A stretch of 64,000 bases of DNA from Chitinophaga sp. (GTDB taxonomy: Bacteria > Bacteroidota > Bacteroidia > Chitinophagales > Chitinophagaceae): contig NZ_JAGHZS010000006.1 in the NCBI RefSeq assembly GCF_017745275.1, forward strand, positions 62,001-126,000. Direction: 5' to 3'. Made by a program: the position numbers and the translations under genes. Below the pieces are notes generated by a model. That model searched no databases. It saw nothing but the letters and a program-made list of their open reading frames with translations, and was not told where the DNA came from. This document shows, one piece after another, positions 17,307 through 26,206 of the stretch (position 1 is the first letter of the stretch; each line of letters begins with the position of its first letter).

Positions 17307-19334
17307 ATGAAGCATCTGCTTTCATTTTTAATACCTGTCTTTGCCATTTTTGCGCTTCGCGCAAATGCGCAGGACGCCAGCCCGAAGCCTGTTAAATGGC
17401 AGTTTTCTGCAGAAAAGAAAAGTGACCAGGAATATGTGCTACACTTGAAGGGGACTATAGAAAAAGGCTGGTTGCTTTTTTCTACCACTATGGGAAATGA
17501 TGATCCTAATACGAGAGTGGTGCTGGATAGCAGCCTGAAGGCAACTATTGCAGGGATTACTGAAAACGGTAAACTGGAGAATCGCAAGGAGCCTTTATTC
17601 GATAATCTTGAAATAAAATATTTTGAGAATGAAGTAGAACTGTTGGCAGATGTGAAAGTGACAGTACCTGCTGATAAAATAAAAGGTACCATTAACTATA
17701 TGGTGCTAAAAGGCGATGATGCAGTACCTGAAGAAGAAGCGTTCAGCGTAGCCGTAGAAAAGTCTGCTACCACCGCTGCTGCTACAACAGCTAATACAAG
17801 TGCGTCGCAAGGTGATGTTGCCGATGATGATGCCTCTAACAAATCTTTGTGGTGGATATTCATTGCCAGCTTCGGTGGCGGTTTCATTGCATTGATTACG
17901 CCTTGCGTATTCTCCATGATTCCAATTACCGTAAGCTTTTTTACTAAGCGTAGTGGCACCAGGGCACAAGGCATCAAAAATGCATTTGTCTATTCCCTGT
18001 CTATCATCATTATTTATACCCTGTTGGGCTTCCTGATCACCAAAATATTTGGTGCGAGCGCGCTCAATTCACTGGCCAGCAATGGAATTGCCAACATGAT
18101 CTTCTTTGTGATTTTCCTGTTGTTCGCGTTTTCATTCCTGGGAGCCTTTGAAATCAGCTTGCCAAGTTCATGGGCAAACGTATCTGACTCAAAGGCGGGT
18201 ATGGGTAGCATGGTAGGTATTTTCTTCATGGCACTGACCCTGGCGATTGTATCTTTCTCCTGCACTGGTCCTATTTTAGGAAACCTGCTGGTACTGGCTG
18301 CAAAGGGTGGTAACTCCGGCCCATTAGTGGGTATGTTTGGGTTCTCGCTGGCCCTGGCGATTCCTTTTTCCCTGTTTGCGCTGTTCCCAAGCCTGCTGAA
18401 TAAAATCGGTAAGTCAGGTGGATGGCTGAATGCCGTTAAAGTAACGTTAGGCTTTGTGGAATTGGCGTTGGCGTTGAAATTCTTCTCTAACGTAGACATG
18501 GCTTATCACTGGAATCTGCTGGATCGCGAAATATTCCTGGCACTGTGGATCGCTATTTTTGGCCTGTTGACATTATACCTGATCGGTAAGCTGAAGTTCA
18601 GCCACGACAGCGATGTTCCGTTCCTGACGGTAACAAGACTCTGCTTCGCCATTGTTACATTTACCTTTGTAATCTATATGATTCCAGGTATGTGGGGCGC
18701 GCCTTTGAAGGGTATCAGTGGATTTTTGCCTCATGAAGGTTCACAGGACTTCAACCTGAATAAATCACTGGTAGATATACAGGCATCACTGGAAAGTGGT
18801 GCTGGTAGCGGAAGTGGCGGCCATACTGCCAATACCGTGAAACCTAAAAAGCTGGTAGATATCTTACATTCTGAAATCCCTGGGGTAGAAAGCACTTTCT
18901 TTGATTATGAAGAGGCACTGGCAGCAGCTAAAGCAGCTAACAAGCCGCTGATGCTTGACTTTACCGGACATACCTGTGTAAACTGCCGTAAGTTTGAAAA
19001 ATCAGTGGTGTCGGCACCGGCGGTAATGAAGATATTGCGTAACGACTTTATCGTAGCCTCATTGTATACCGATGAGAAAACCTCTCTTTCTGATGAAGAG
19101 AAGTATGTTTCTAAAACTACTGGTGAAAAAGTGAACAACGTTGGTCAGAAGAACCAGGACCTGGAAGTGAGCAAGTTTAATCGTAACTCGCAGCCATACT
19201 ACATCCCGGTTGATCTGGAAGGTAAACCACTGGTCAGCAAAGGATATGGTTATGATCCAAAAGAAGATGTAGAAGCATTTGTGAAGTACCTGGAAAATGC
19301 AAAAGCAGAATTTGCAAAACGTAACGCTAAATAG
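17307..19334 (+). CDS. dsbD: Thiol:disulfide interchange protein DsbD with degenerate alpha domain
   Basis: Moves reducing power from cytoplasmic thioredoxin across the inner membrane to periplasmic proteins. The 675-residue product has a signal peptide (ending ANAQ), an N-terminal alpha domain (about 22-150), a polytopic beta domain (about 180-470) with cysteines in LITPCVFSMIP and SFSCTGPILG, and a C-terminal thioredoxin-like gamma domain with active site Cys557-Val-Asn-Cys560. In the alpha domain the two redox positions are Leu134 and Ala139 (YMVLKGDDAVP), where the neighbouring paralogue has Cys. The alpha module is therefore probably redox-dead, and the separate protein at 16747-17202 may replace it. 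A strong bidirectional terminator follows directly. Confidence 0.93.
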   Translation: MKHLLSFLIPVFAIFALRANAQDASPKPVKWQFSAEKKSDQEYVLHLKGTIEKGWLLFSTTMGNDDPNTRVVLDSSLKATIAGITENGKLENRKEPLFDNLEIKYFENEVELLADVKVTVPADKIKGTINYMVLKGDDAVPEEEAFSVAVEKSATTAAATTANTSASQGDVADDDASNKSLWWIFIASFGGGFIALITPCVFSMIPITVSFFTKRSGTRAQGIKNAFVYSLSIIIIYTLLGFLITKIFGASALNSLASNGIANMIFFVIFLLFAFSFLGAFEISLPSSWANVSDSKAGMGSMVGIFFMALTLAIVSFSCTGPILGNLLVLAAKGGNSGPLVGMFGFSLALAIPFSLFALFPSLLNKIGKSGGWLNAVKVTLGFVELALALKFFSNVDMAYHWNLLDREIFLALWIAIFGLLTLYLIGKLKFSHDSDVPFLTVTRLCFAIVTFTFVIYMIPGMWGAPLKGISGFLPHEGSQDFNLNKSLVDIQASLESGAGSGSGGHTANTVKPKKLVDILHSEIPGVESTFFDYEEALAAAKAANKPLMLDFTGHTCVNCRKFEKSVVSAPAVMKILRNDFIVASLYTDEKTSLSDEEKYVSKTTGEKVNNVGQKNQDLEVSKFNRNSQPYYIPVDLEGKPLVSKGYGYDPKEDVEAFVKYLENAKAEFAKRNAK

Positions 19335-19336
19335 CG

Positions 19337-19399
19337 AATAGTTTAAAAAAGGAAGGCCGCCCCGCGTAGCGCAGGGCGGCCTTCCTTTTTTAAACTATT
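19337..19399. terminator. Bidirectional terminator between dsbD and hisS
   Basis: Perfect 26-base arms (19337-19362 and 19374-19399) enclose an 11-base loop. The GC-rich inner stem GGAAGGCCGCCC is flanked by an A-run on one side and a T-run on the other, so it can end transcripts from both convergent genes. Confidence 0.9.
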
Positions 19400-19401
19400 T
19401 A

Positions 19402-20751
19402 TCAGAATGAATAGTTCTGCAACTCCGCCCCACTAATCTTATCCTGTTGGCGATTCGTCAAATTCTTCACGCTCAGCATATTCTCCTGCAGTTCTGATTC
19501 TCCCAGGATAATCACATAAGGAATGCCTCTTTTATCGGCATACTTCATTTGTTTATCCATCTTAGCATTTTCATGGAATAATTCAGCGGCAATACCTTTT
19601 TGGCGCAATTGCATCATATAGCTGAAAGCTGCGCGGGCGCTGTCTTCTCCGAGATTCAGGAACAATACTTTGGTAGATTGTTGTGCTGTTTCAGGGAAGA
19701 GTTTTAATTCTTCCAGTACATCGTAAATGCGGTCTACGCCGAAGGAGATGCCTACGCCGGAAATGCCTTCCAGGCCGAAGGTGCCGGTAAGGTTATCATA
19801 TCGGCCACCACCGCCAATACTACCCATTTTCACTGTAGCAGGTGCTTTTACTTCTACAATCAGCCCGGTGTAGTAATTAAGACCACGGGCCAGTGTAAGG
19901 TCCAATATTGGAGTGGTGTTAAAAGTAGTATACCCTGAATGCAGTACAAAGTCGAGTTCTTCGATACCTTTTTTGCCGGTTTCTGAAGCAGCAAACAGTG
20001 TACGGAGCTGCGCCAGCACAGATTGATTATCTCCCGTAATACCCAGGAAATTTTCGATGATAGTAATATCTTCTGTTGTTAACCCACGTTCACGCAGTTC
20101 ACCTTTTACACCATCCATTCCAATTTTATCCAGTTTATCTATGGAGATGGTAATGTCGGTGAGCATATCTGTTTTGCCAACCAGTTCCGCCAGGGCAGCG
20201 AGTATCTTGCGGTTATTAACGCGCAGTTCATATCCCTGCAGGCCTAATTTGGTGAATACGGAATCATAAATGAGTAGTAATTCCACTTCATTCAACAGTG
20301 AATTGCTGCCTACTACATCCGCATCACATTGGTAAAATTCGCGGTAACGGCCTTTGGCAGGGCGATCGCCTCTCCAAACGGGTTGCATTTGATAGCGTTT
20401 GAAAGGAAGCGCCAATTCATGTTGGTTCATGACCACATATCTTGCAAAAGGAATGGTAAGGTCGTATCTCAGTGCCTTCTCTGTTAACAGCGCCGCCAGT
20501 TCACGGCTGTCTTTCGCTTGTTGCGCCTGTTCGTAGATTTCCCCGTTGTTCAGGATTTTGAAGATCAGTTTATCACCTTCTTCACCGTATTTTCCCATGA
20601 GGGTCGACAAGTTCTCCATGGCAGGAGTTTCCAGCGGCTGAAAGCCGAATACTTCAAAAGTATCTCTGATGGTTTGGAAGATATAGTTACGTTTTCTTAC
20701 TACCACCGGGCCAAAATCGCGGGTGCCTTTAGGAATGCCGGGTTTTATCAT
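19402..20751 (-). CDS. hisS: Histidine-tRNA ligase
   Basis: Class II aminoacyl-tRNA synthetase of 449 residues that charges tRNA-His. The N-terminus KPGIPKGTRDFGP, motif 2 (GRYREFYQCDAD near 135), the histidine-specific LARGLNYYTG near 285 and motif 3 (GISFGVDRIYDVL near 335) are all present. The C-terminal anticodon-binding domain (about 360-449) is complete. The gene lies 21 bases downstream of the phosphatase gene on the minus strand, and both probably share the promoter near 21237. Confidence 0.96.
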   Translation of the reverse strand: MIKPGIPKGTRDFGPVVVRKRNYIFQTIRDTFEVFGFQPLETPAMENLSTLMGKYGEEGDKLIFKILNNGEIYEQAQQAKDSRELAALLTEKALRYDLTIPFARYVVMNQHELALPFKRYQMQPVWRGDRPAKGRYREFYQCDADVVGSNSLLNEVELLLIYDSVFTKLGLQGYELRVNNRKILAALAELVGKTDMLTDITISIDKLDKIGMDGVKGELRERGLTTEDITIIENFLGITGDNQSVLAQLRTLFAASETGKKGIEELDFVLHSGYTTFNTTPILDLTLARGLNYYTGLIVEVKAPATVKMGSIGGGGRYDNLTGTFGLEGISGVGISFGVDRIYDVLEELKLFPETAQQSTKVLFLNLGEDSARAAFSYMMQLRQKGIAAELFHENAKMDKQMKYADKRGIPYVIILGESELQENMLSVKNLTNRQQDKISGAELQNYSF

Positions 20752-20772
20752 CTCAAAAAATTATTAAAAGTT

Positions 20773-21210
20773 TTATTGTTGCTGGTCTGCGATCTGTTCA
20801 CAGGCCTCATAAATCATTTTATATACTGGGGCAAAGAGGGCATCGTCGAACCAGGGATCTGGTACTTCCCGCTGCCCAGGCAGCAGGAACTGGACTTTTG
20901 CCTTATCTGCCTCGTTGCGTGCTTTGCGTGTAACATCATTATAATTGCTCCGGTCCATTACATAGATACGATCAAAAGTATCGAAATCTGCAGGCTGAAA
21001 CTGCCTGCCACGGAGGCCGGAGATATCTACGCCATTTTTCCGGGCAATGCTTACTGACCTGCGGTCAGGGGCATCACCAACGTGCCAGTTGCCGGTGCCG
21101 GCAGAATCAATTTCCCAATCCAGTTGCCTCGCTTCAGCGAGGTGCCTCATAATTCCTTCTGCCAGTGGCGAACGACAGATATTACCAAGGCAAACCATCA
21201 ATATTTTCAT
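20773..21210 (-). CDS. Low-molecular-weight protein-tyrosine phosphatase
   Basis: Cytosolic LMW-PTP family phosphatase of 145 residues. The P-loop CLGNICRS begins at Cys7 and the general-acid region VPDPWFDD lies near residue 110. The start is taken as the ATG at 21210, giving MKILMVCLGN, because the alternative start at 21267 would add an unrelated leader upstream of the -7 box at 21237-21244. Substrates cannot be told from sequence; relatives act on phosphotyrosine in exopolysaccharide kinases or on arginine phosphate. It is likely co-transcribed with hisS. Confidence 0.9.
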   Translation of the reverse strand: MKILMVCLGNICRSPLAEGIMRHLAEARQLDWEIDSAGTGNWHVGDAPDRRSVSIARKNGVDISGLRGRQFQPADFDTFDRIYVMDRSNYNDVTRKARNEADKAKVQFLLPGQREVPDPWFDDALFAPVYKMIYEACEQIADQQQ

Positions 21211-21521
21211 GCGGATCAATAGTTGAATACAGGCCGCAAACCTACAAGATATTATGGAAATGTACATTGATTTGCATCTTTATCATGAAAACAGGGCTTA
21301 AAAGAAGGAATTTTAGAGTTATAAAGCATAAAAGGCTGCAAACTGTAAAATGCAGGAAATGATGATATTTTAAATCGAAATATTACAACATGTTGAAAAA
21401 ATGCCTCAAATTGCGGCCGGATAAGCAAGAGAGTGCGGTTTTGCAGCAGTTTTTTAACATTCTTCTAAAATTCTCTATACCCGATTAAAAAATTTTTTTT
21501 TGTATAATTGTAATTCGCAAC
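21211..21521. other. Divergent intergenic region (311 bases)
   Basis: The region separates the phosphatase (minus) from a small membrane protein gene (plus). It holds the minus-strand -7 box near 21237 and A/T-rich DNA with a long A/T run near 21486-21502. Short open frames (25 codons from 21285, 32 codons from about 21390) show no features that make them credible genes. I see no RNA gene or repeat. Confidence 0.5.
21237..21244 (-). promoter_or_regulatory. -7 box of the phosphatase-hisS unit
   Basis: On the minus strand this reads TAGGTTTG, an exact TAnnTTTG. A transcript would begin near 21230, about 20 bases before the ATG at 21210, which supports the shorter start. No TTTG is found at 19-21 bases upstream, so the -33 is unassigned. 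Confidence 0.5.
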
Positions 21522-21764
21522 ATGGAAACACACGAAGAACAAACAAGCAGAAGACAGGAAAGCAGGTATCGGCCAATGGGTGAGCTGATCAGAGGGTTGT
21601 TTTTTATACTCTTTGGTTTGTTCGCAATTTTTGCGGAAAAACTGGGACTGGCACAGTTCCGTATATCTCCTACTACAATGAGTATTGCGGGTGCGGTGTT
21701 AATGATCTACGGCCTCTTTAGGGTTTACAACGGAGTAAGAAAACTTTTTATTAACAGGAACTAA
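21522..21764 (+). CDS. Small two-helix membrane protein (80 aa)
   Basis: The first 25 residues are charged (many Glu, Gln, Arg). Two hydrophobic helices follow (about 27-43 and 52-70, the latter AGAVLMIYGLFRVYNG), and the end is basic. I do not recognise a named family. It ends 11 bases before a PstS-like lipoprotein gene, so the two are probably co-transcribed and act in the same envelope process. The function is unknown. Confidence 0.72.
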   Translation: METHEEQTSRRQESRYRPMGELIRGLFFILFGLFAIFAEKLGLAQFRISPTTMSIAGAVLMIYGLFRVYNGVRKLFINRN

Positions 21765-21775
21765 AGAGGTGTGAT

Positions 21776-22687
21776 ATGTTTTTCAGTTTTAGAAAGATGA
21801 ATGCTGTATATTTAGCAGCAGTTACGTTGATGGCGGCCTGTGGCCCCAATCCAAATGCGAAAAAATTAGATACAGCTACAGAAGGAACCATCCGCATTAG
21901 TGTGGATGAAACATATAAACCGCTGATCGATTCTGAAATAAAAGTTTTTGAATCACTGTATCCCAAAGCACATATCATCCCCACTTATAAGCCGGAGACA
22001 GAGTGCTTTAAAGATCTTTTAAATGATAGTGCCCGACTGGTGATCGTTACCCGCGATTTTAACCAACAGGAACTGGATTATTTCAAGCAATTGAAATATA
22101 AGCCTACCAGCCTTTTATTGGCCTGGGATGCCCTGGCCCTGGTGGTAAATAAAGAGAATCCTGATTCTATATTAAATATGGAACAGGTACGCGGAATTAT
22201 GAACGGCACCAATAATGAAAGAAAATGGCAACTGGTGTTTGATAATGCCAACTCAAGCACTGTGCGATACATCCTGGACTCCATCAATATGGGTAAACCT
22301 TTGCCGACCAATACCATGGCTGCCAAAACCAACCCGGAAGTGGTGGATTATGTGTCCAAAAATAAAGACGCAATAGGTGTGATAGGAGTGAGCTGGATCT
22401 CTGATCCTGCCGATTCCACAGCGATGGCTTTTACAAAAAAAGTATCGGTAGTGAGACTTAGGGCAGACAATGGTTCGGATTTTGTTAAACCATACCAGGC
22501 TTATATTGGTATTGGTACCTATCCATTAAAGCGTGGCTTCTTCTTTTGCCTGAATGAGCCTTATCATGGGCTTGGCAATGGATTCGCAACCTTTCTCGGC
22601 AGTTATGAAGGACAACTGGTAATAAAACAGTTCCGCTTATTTCCGGCCAGGTTGAATGTAGTATTCCGAGAAGCCAATCTGAAGTAG
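21776..22687 (+). CDS. PstS-like substrate-binding lipoprotein
   Basis: A 303-residue protein of the phosphate-binding (PstS-type) periplasmic fold. An N-terminal lipobox (TLMAAC) predicts lipid anchoring. Two starts are possible, ATG 21776 or ATG 21797; both keep the lipobox. The mature part shows GTIRISVDETYKPLID, VVNKENPDSI and NSSTVRYILDSI, resembling PstS domains. No pstCAB transporter genes are adjacent, and the next gene encodes a TPR protein. In Bacteroidota such PstS-TPR pairs often sit near ExbBD/TonB genes, so a role in TonB energisation or envelope maintenance is as likely as phosphate uptake. That point is from general knowledge, not this sequence. Confidence 0.78.
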   Translation: MFFSFRKMNAVYLAAVTLMAACGPNPNAKKLDTATEGTIRISVDETYKPLIDSEIKVFESLYPKAHIIPTYKPETECFKDLLNDSARLVIVTRDFNQQELDYFKQLKYKPTSLLLAWDALALVVNKENPDSILNMEQVRGIMNGTNNERKWQLVFDNANSSTVRYILDSINMGKPLPTNTMAAKTNPEVVDYVSKNKDAIGVIGVSWISDPADSTAMAFTKKVSVVRLRADNGSDFVKPYQAYIGIGTYPLKRGFFFCLNEPYHGLGNGFATFLGSYEGQLVIKQFRLFPARLNVVFREANLK

Positions 22688-22725
22688 AAAAAAAACACAC
22701 AACTAAAACTAAAAAACCAGATTGC

Positions 22726-24489
22726 ATGAACAAACGGAACAGTTTAATCGTAGCACTGCTTTGCGCTGCCTCCAGTGGTGCGATGGCCCAATCTGTGGAA
22801 GATGGATTGAAAGACCTGTATTATGGTAAATATCTGTCTGCTAAACAGAACTTTGAGAAAGTGATTGCCGCAAAGCCTACGGAGGACAAAGCTTATTATT
22901 ACCTCGGTATAGCACAACTCGGACAGGAGGATGTAGCAGGTGCTGCAGCTACTTTCCAGAAAGGGTTACAGTCAGTCCCTACTTCTGCTTTATTACAGGT
23001 AGGTATGGGCCGTATTGATCTGCTGAAAGGCGACGCTGCTGCTGCCAAAACAAAATTTGAAGCTGCCAGCGCTGCTACACAGGGTCGTGATGGAGATGTG
23101 GCCCGCGCTATCGCTGATGCCAACACAGAAGTGAAAGGTGGTGACCGCCCTTATGCACTCACCATCATGGAAAAGCTGCTGAACAACGAAGGCCGCAAGA
23201 AAAAAGAACAATACACTGCTACCGCAGCTGATTATATTGAACTGGGAGATGCTTACCGCTTCCTGGGTGGTGAAAATGGTGGTAAAGCCATCACTACTTA
23301 CGAAAAAGCACTGGAGCTTGATCCTAATAATGCAGAAGCTGTAATGAAAGAAGGTTTGGTGAACTACAATGCAAGGCTGAAAGCTGAAGCAGTAGCTGAT
23401 TACACCAAAGCTACCAACATGGACCCTAAGTATGGTCCTGCTTTCTACGAGCTGTTTAACTTCTACATTACGCCTAAAAAGGATCAATTGTCATGGGAAA
23501 ATGCTGCTAAATACCTGGAGCAATACATGGCAGTAGCAGATCCGGCGGATAAAACCAAAAACGAATACCTGTCTGCTTACATCTCTTTCTTCAAGAAAGA
23601 CTATGATGCGGCGATCTCCAAAGGTAAAGCTACCCTGCCAGGCGCGGATGCATTCTACCAGAATAAGCTGAGCCTCCTGATTGGTGACGCTTACCTGCAG
23701 AAAGGCGATTCCCTGAGCGCTAAACAGGTAATGGACGAATACGCTACTAAAGTGGGTGAATCCAAACTGGATTCCAACGACTATAAGCTGTTGAGTACCA
23801 TTTATATGAAGCTGAAATCCAGCGATGCGGCTACTCAAACCGAGTACACCAACAAAGGATTGGCTTACCTGGAAAAATATGCAGGATCTATCACTGCTAA
23901 AGATCCGGAAACCTTTATCCAGATTGCAGAACAGCTGAAAACAGCTAAAAATTACACTGCTGCAGCTGAATGGTACGAAAAAGCCAACGAATTGTCTGTG
24001 GCTAATAAAGTACAACTGCAGGCTATCGATTACTTCAACGTAGGTCTCAACTACTTCTACGGTGCAGTAGCGGTAAATCCATATGACACTACCCTGCTGA
24101 ATAAAGCAGATATGGCGTTCCAGAAAGTAATCGAAGTAAAACCAGATCTGGGTACCGGTTACTACTGGAGAGGATATACCAACAATGCAAAAGATCAGCA
24201 GGCACAAGCTGGTTTGGCTAAGCCTTACTACGATAAGTACATAGAAATGTCTGAAGGTGATGTGGCTAAAAATAAAGGTACCCTCATTAAAGCTTACAGC
24301 TATGAAATGCTGTACTACTATTACAAAGAGGATAAAGCCAATCTGAAAGTCTATGCAGACAAACTGCTTGCATTAGACCCGGCTAACGAAACGGCAAAAC
24401 AAATCATGGATAACATGGCCGCTCGTGAAAAAGCAGCCAACAAGCCAGCCGCTAAACCTGCTGCAAAGCAAGGTCAGAACAAGAAATAG
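22726..24489 (+). CDS. Exported tetratricopeptide-repeat protein
   Basis: A 587-residue protein with a signal peptide (ending GAMAQ) and many helical TPR-like repeats. Clear examples are the segments around AYYYLGIAQLGQEDVAGAAA near 55 and TYEKALELDPNNAEAVMKEG near 190, and a further set near 440-500. The C-terminal tail is rich in Ala, Lys and Pro. TPR proteins act as periplasmic scaffolds. It follows the PstS-like gene by 38 bases and is closed by a terminator at 24509-24547. The binding partner is unknown. Confidence 0.85.
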   Translation: MNKRNSLIVALLCAASSGAMAQSVEDGLKDLYYGKYLSAKQNFEKVIAAKPTEDKAYYYLGIAQLGQEDVAGAAATFQKGLQSVPTSALLQVGMGRIDLLKGDAAAAKTKFEAASAATQGRDGDVARAIADANTEVKGGDRPYALTIMEKLLNNEGRKKKEQYTATAADYIELGDAYRFLGGENGGKAITTYEKALELDPNNAEAVMKEGLVNYNARLKAEAVADYTKATNMDPKYGPAFYELFNFYITPKKDQLSWENAAKYLEQYMAVADPADKTKNEYLSAYISFFKKDYDAAISKGKATLPGADAFYQNKLSLLIGDAYLQKGDSLSAKQVMDEYATKVGESKLDSNDYKLLSTIYMKLKSSDAATQTEYTNKGLAYLEKYAGSITAKDPETFIQIAEQLKTAKNYTAAAEWYEKANELSVANKVQLQAIDYFNVGLNYFYGAVAVNPYDTTLLNKADMAFQKVIEVKPDLGTGYYWRGYTNNAKDQQAQAGLAKPYYDKYIEMSEGDVAKNKGTLIKAYSYEMLYYYYKEDKANLKVYADKLLALDPANETAKQIMDNMAAREKAANKPAAKPAAKQGQNKK

Positions 24490-24508
24490 GTTGTAAATAC
24501 GATAAAAT

Positions 24509-24547
24509 AACTAAAAACCTCCTGTACCCACAGGAGGTTTTTTAGTT
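24509..24547 (+). terminator. Rho-independent terminator after the TPR gene
   Basis: AAAACCTCCTG pairs with CAGGAGGTTTT (arms about 24509-24524 and 24531-24547) around a 6-base loop, with a T-run in the right arm. It separates the TPR transcript from the nuo promoter 42 bases further on. Confidence 0.85.
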
Positions 24548-24588
24548 TCCGATTGGTGAAAAAAGATAATATTTTAACGGCTAATAGA

Positions 24589-24619
24589 TTTGATATTTGG
24601 TCAACTTACAGTATTTTTG
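24589..24619 (+). promoter_or_regulatory. Promoter of the nuoA-N operon
   Basis: TTTG (24589-24592), exactly 19 bases, then TATTTTTG (24612-24619): a perfect Bacteroidota promoter. Transcription would start near 24626. The nuoA ATG at 24652 is then the first usable start, which rules out the longer frame opening at 24553. Confidence 0.85.
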
Positions 24620-24651
24620 CGCATTCGGACAATGTTTTTATCGGGAAGCTT

Positions 24652-25047
24652 ATGTATACAGACACTGTATTTTTGTCAGCAACGACTACTCCTTTTAGCT
24701 ATTTCCCTATAGTATTGCAATTAGTTGCAGCTTTAGGTTTCGTAGGGATCACGATGTTAGCTACTCACTTTTTAGGTCCCAAGCGCAAAACCAGCGATAA
24801 GCTTATTAACTTTGAGAGTGGTATCGAGCAAAAGGGTAATGCCCGTCAGCCGATGGCCATCAAATACTTTCTTACCGCTATTCTTTTCGTGTTATTTGAC
24901 GTAGAAGTAATCTTTTTCTATCCGTATGCGGTTAATTTCAAGGCACTGGGTTGGGAAGGCTTTATGGCAGTGTTGATGTTTGTGGGCTTCTTCTTATGTG
25001 GATTTATCTACATTACCAAGAAGGGCGCCCTGAAGTGGGAAGACTAA
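24652..25047 (+). CDS. nuoA: NADH-quinone oxidoreductase subunit A
   Basis: Membrane subunit A of complex I, 131 residues with three helices. The family signature KFESGIEQ-like segment reads INFESGIEQKGNARQP near residue 55, followed by the helix FLTAILFVLFDVEVIFFYPYA. The ATG at 24652 is preferred over an upstream in-frame GTG because the promoter lies between them. It is the first gene of the fourteen-subunit operon. Confidence 0.93.
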   Translation: MYTDTVFLSATTTPFSYFPIVLQLVAALGFVGITMLATHFLGPKRKTSDKLINFESGIEQKGNARQPMAIKYFLTAILFVLFDVEVIFFYPYAVNFKALGWEGFMAVLMFVGFFLCGFIYITKKGALKWED

Positions 25048-25071
25048 TTTTAAAACGCTAAATTTAATCCA

Positions 25072-25635
25072 ATGGCTCGTCCGGTTCAATATAATAACAA
25101 GGTGAAAATGGTGGAAATCCCTGAGGGATATTCCGGTGAAGGATTTTATGCCACATCATTTGACAAAGTAATAGGCCTGGCGCGTAAAAACTCCATCTGG
25201 CCTTTACCTTTTGCCACTTCCTGCTGTGGTATTGAATTCATGGCTACAATGGCGGCTACCTATGATATGGCCCGCTTTGGAGCGGAACGTATGGCGTTTA
25301 CGCCCCGTCAGTGTGATTTGCTGATGGTAATGGGTACTATTTCCAAAAAAATGGGCCCTATCGTACGCCAGGTGTACCTGCAAATGGCTGAACCCCGCTG
25401 GGTGATGGCTGTAGGTGCCTGCGCCAGCAGCGGTGGTATCTTTGATACCTATTCCGTATTACAGGGTATTGATCAGGTGATTCCGGTAGATGTATATGTA
25501 CCTGGATGCCCTCCAAGACCAGAAGGCATTATCGATGGTTTCATGAAAATACAGCAACTGGTAGGTAATGAAAGTCTTCGCCGCCGCAACTCCGACAGAT
25601 ATAAGGAGCTGATGGAATCATACGGCATCAAGTAA
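25072..25635 (+). CDS. nuoB: NADH-quinone oxidoreductase subunit B
   Basis: Peripheral-arm subunit of 187 residues that carries the terminal N2 [4Fe-4S] cluster, which passes electrons to quinone. The ligands are visible as Cys51-Cys52 (TSCCGIEF), Cys117 (GACASSGG) and Cys146 (PGCPPRPE). It lies 24 bases after nuoA. Confidence 0.96.
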   Translation: MARPVQYNNKVKMVEIPEGYSGEGFYATSFDKVIGLARKNSIWPLPFATSCCGIEFMATMAATYDMARFGAERMAFTPRQCDLLMVMGTISKKMGPIVRQVYLQMAEPRWVMAVGACASSGGIFDTYSVLQGIDQVIPVDVYVPGCPPRPEGIIDGFMKIQQLVGNESLRRRNSDRYKELMESYGIK

Positions 25636-25678
25636 GGAGGAGAATGGTTAATTGTAAATCGTAAATTTCAAATTGTTA

Positions 25679-26194
25679 ATGTCTTTAACAAACGAACGCA
25701 TACAGCAACGCCTGACGGAGAAGTTTGGAGATGTGCTTACCGGCTTTGAAGAGCCGTTTGGACTGCTTACCCTCACCGCACAGAAAGATTATAACCTGAA
25801 AGTAATGCAATTCCTGTTTGATGATGAGGAATTGCGTTTTCGTTTTTTAACGGATATCACCGCGGTGCATTATCCGGATAGAAAAAATGAAGAGCTGGCA
25901 GTCGTATATCATCTGCATAACCTGCAGGACAATATCAGGCTTCGTCTGAAAGTGTTTACACCGGTAGCGAAACCAGATGTTTTCACCGCTACAAAACTGT
26001 ACGAATCTGCTAACTGGATGGAGCGCGAAACATATGATTTCTTCGGAATTAACTTTGTTGGGCATCCTAACCTGATACGCGTACTGAATGTGGATGAAAT
26101 GACCTATTTCCCTATGAGAAAGGAATTTCCGCTGGAAGACTCCATGCGTATTGATAAAGATGATGAGATGTTTGGAAGGGGAGGAACTTTTTAA
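25679..26194 (+). CDS. nuoC: NADH-quinone oxidoreductase subunit C
   Basis: Connecting-module subunit of complex I. It is 171 residues from the ATG at 25679; the alternative TTG two codons earlier is less likely. The signatures ERETYDFFGINFVGHPNL near 120 and the C-terminal FPMRKEFPLED are typical. NuoC and NuoD are separate proteins here, unlike the NuoCD fusion of enterobacteria. The 43-base gap before it contains a GGAGGAG stretch just after nuoB and partly repeated GTAAAT units. Confidence 0.94.
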   Translation: MSLTNERIQQRLTEKFGDVLTGFEEPFGLLTLTAQKDYNLKVMQFLFDDEELRFRFLTDITAVHYPDRKNEELAVVYHLHNLQDNIRLRLKVFTPVAKPDVFTATKLYESANWMERETYDFFGINFVGHPNLIRVLNVDEMTYFPMRKEFPLEDSMRIDKDDEMFGRGGTF

Positions 26195-26206
26195 TACAAC
26201 CAGGTT

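Noticed and set aside
21285..21362. A 25-codon basic frame in the 21.2-21.5 kb gap
   Set aside because: It is very short, with no coupling, promoter or recognisable motif. It is probably chance.
23491..24207. A 238-codon minus-strand frame inside the TPR gene
   Set aside because: The Phe/Cys/Ser-rich translation is typical of the antisense of a helical repeat protein, and no start signal or motif supports it.
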